Below, piece by piece: positions 25,051 to 26,170 of a stretch of 26,170 nt of DNA (the stretch's first letter is position 1; each line of letters begins with the position of its first letter). The notes beneath the pieces are model-generated. The model had not been told where the DNA came from and did not search any database. It was given only the letters and a program-made list of their open reading frames with translations. Source of the DNA: Pseudomonadota bacterium (GTDB lineage: Bacteria; Pseudomonadota; Alphaproteobacteria; Rhizobiales; Devosiaceae); assembly GCA_023433775.1 (NCBI GenBank), contig JAEYTY010000039.1, forward strand, positions 1 to 26,170, read 5' to 3'. A program made the translations under genes and the position numbers.

Positions 25051-26170
25051 GCCGCGCTTTCCACCAAAGCGGCAACACCCATGCCACCAGCCGTGCAGAC
25101 CGAAATCAGCGCCCGCTTGCCCGCTTCAGCCGAGAGCATCTTGGCCGTCAGCCCCAGAATGCGCGCGCCGGTGGCTGCGAAGGGGTGGCCATAGGCAAGG
25201 CTTGAGCCCTTCACATTGATCTTTGTGGGATCAATCTCGCCCATCACGGTGTCGCGGCCCAGAACGTCCTTGCAATATTTCGGGTCATTCCAGGCCTTGA
25301 GCGTGCACAGCACCTGCGCTGCAAAGGCTTCGTGCAGCTCGAAATAATCGATGTCGCCAAAGCCGAGCCCGGCCTTTTCCAGCATTTCCGATACGGCAAT
25401 GGTCGGCGCCATGAGGAGGCCTTCGCCATGGGCGAAATCATTGCCGGCGACCCGGCCCATCGTCAGATAAGCCAGCACCGGCAGGCCGCGCGCCTTGGCC
25501 CATTCCTCGCTGGCCAGCAAGACGCCCGAGGCGCCATCGGTCAGCGGCGTCGAATTGCCGGCGGTCAGCGTGCCATTGCCAGAAGCCTTGTCGAAGGCCG
25601 GCTTCAGCGTCGCCATCTTTTCCATGGCCGCATCGGCGCGCACATTATTGTCCCGCACCAGCCCGGCGCACTGAATGAGCAGGTCATCGTGAAAACCCTG
25701 GTCATAGGCCGCCGCGGCATTGCGATGGCTGGCTACGGCGAGGCTATCCTGCGCTTCGCGGGTAATGCCCCATTCCTTGGCCATCAGCTCGCAATGCTGC
25801 CCCATGGAAAGCCCGGTGCGCGGCTCATTGACCGAGGGCGCCACCGGGGCAAGTTCGCCAAAGGAAAAACCCTTGGTGAACGCTTTGAGCTTCTGGCCGG
25901 TCGTCTTGGCCGCATTGGCGCTGAGAAGCCGGTGCTGGAACTTTGACCCGAACACAATCGGGCTGTCGCTCACCGTGTCCGAGCCCGCGGCAATGCCGCT
26001 ATCGATCTGGCCCGAGGCGATCTTGCCGGCAAGCACCAGCGCTGCCTGCAGGCTCGTGCCGCAGGCAATCTGCATGGTGGTGCCCGGCGTGCGCGGCGAC
26101 AGGCCCGCGTCGAGCGTCGCCTCGCGGGCAATGTTGAAATCTCTGGAATGATTGATCACGGAGCCCGCAA
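25047..26170 (-). CDS. Acetyl-CoA C-acyltransferase (thiolase), 5' end outside the window
   Basis: About 374 C-terminal residues of a thiolase, probably a FadI/FadA-like beta-oxidation enzyme that cleaves 3-ketoacyl-CoA. The nucleophilic Cys is in QIACGTSLQAA. The C-terminal half has FELHEAFAAQVL, GHPFAATGAR (His that activates the Cys) and CTAGGMG (second catalytic Cys). The segment VNEPRTGLSMGQHCELMAKEWGI is typical of FadI-type rather than PhaA-type thiolases. The frame stays open to the window edge (GSVINHSRDFNIAREA), so the GTG at 26159 is not the start. A FadJ-like partner would be expected outside the window if this is FadI. Confidence 0.88.
   Translation of the reverse strand, partial: AGSVINHSRDFNIAREATLDAGLSPRTPGTTMQIACGTSLQAALVLAGKIASGQIDSGIAAGSDTVSDSPIVFGSKFQHRLLSANAAKTTGQKLKAFTKGFSFGELAPVAPSVNEPRTGLSMGQHCELMAKEWGITREAQDSLAVASHRNAAAAYDQGFHDDLLIQCAGLVRDNNVRADAAMEKMATLKPAFDKASGNGTLTAGNSTPLTDGASGVLLASEEWAKARGLPVLAYLTMGRVAGNDFAHGEGLLMAPTIAVSEMLEKAGLGFGDIDYFELHEAFAAQVLCTLKAWNDPKYCKDVLGRDTVMGEIDPTKINVKGSSLAYGHPFAATGARILGLTAKMLSAEAGKRALISVCTAGGMGVAALVESAA

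Overview
The window looks like chromosomal DNA of an alphaproteobacterium of the order Hyphomicrobiales (Rhizobiales), most like the Devosia group. That placement is an inference from the gene families: a GapR/DUF2312 nucleoid protein, two DUF465 (YdcH-type) peptides, DUF1036, DUF882, an Omp25-type barrel, a cysteine-free 41-residue L36, and a pyk/rpmJ neighbourhood, all in GC-rich DNA with strong third-position bias. Most genes are housekeeping. I see no prophage, CRISPR array, insertion sequence or obvious island.

Layout. 1-2.7 kb: 5' part of rpsU, a small alpha/beta hydrolase, and the purEK purine operon. 2.7-5.8 kb: two divergent DUF465 genes, a complete NtrC-type sigma-54 response regulator, and an Omp25-like porin with a stem-loop leader. 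5.8-10.3 kb: a glutathione S-transferase, then an LdtD-like L,D-transpeptidase followed by a MepK/YcbK-like DUF882 protein. These two would make and cut 3-3 peptidoglycan cross-links. 10.3-12.4 kb: dxs, with a readable promoter and a TTG start. 12.4-14.0 kb: a membrane sensor histidine kinase (Cache plus HisKA_2) broken by an in-frame amber codon. 14.1-16.9 kb: a miniature flagellar-rod-like protein, gapR, a secreted DUF1036 protein and pyk (overlapping ATGA). 16.9-19.0 kb: an unrecognised 132-aa protein, an SRPBCC protein, rpmJ with a structured leader, and a receiver-domain protein lacking the usual acidic pair. 19.0-24.6 kb: a minus-strand oppABCDF-type peptide importer whose last ATPase gene has a one-base frameshift. 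24.6-26.2 kb: a 311-bp regulatory gap, a 52-aa membrane peptide overlapping the end of a thiolase, and the thiolase itself, which runs off the window.

I found no convincing new multi-gene system. The observations most worth following are the two broken genes (amber codon at 13743-13745; missing base at about 19516), the 76-aa rod-like orphan, the small ATGA-coupled membrane peptide at 24892-25050, the degenerate receiver at 18471, and several well-formed inverted repeats in promoters or leaders (upstream of the porin, oppA, the L,D-transpeptidase and rpmJ). Non-ATG starts are frequent and matter for correct boundaries (TTG for rpsU, purK and dxs).
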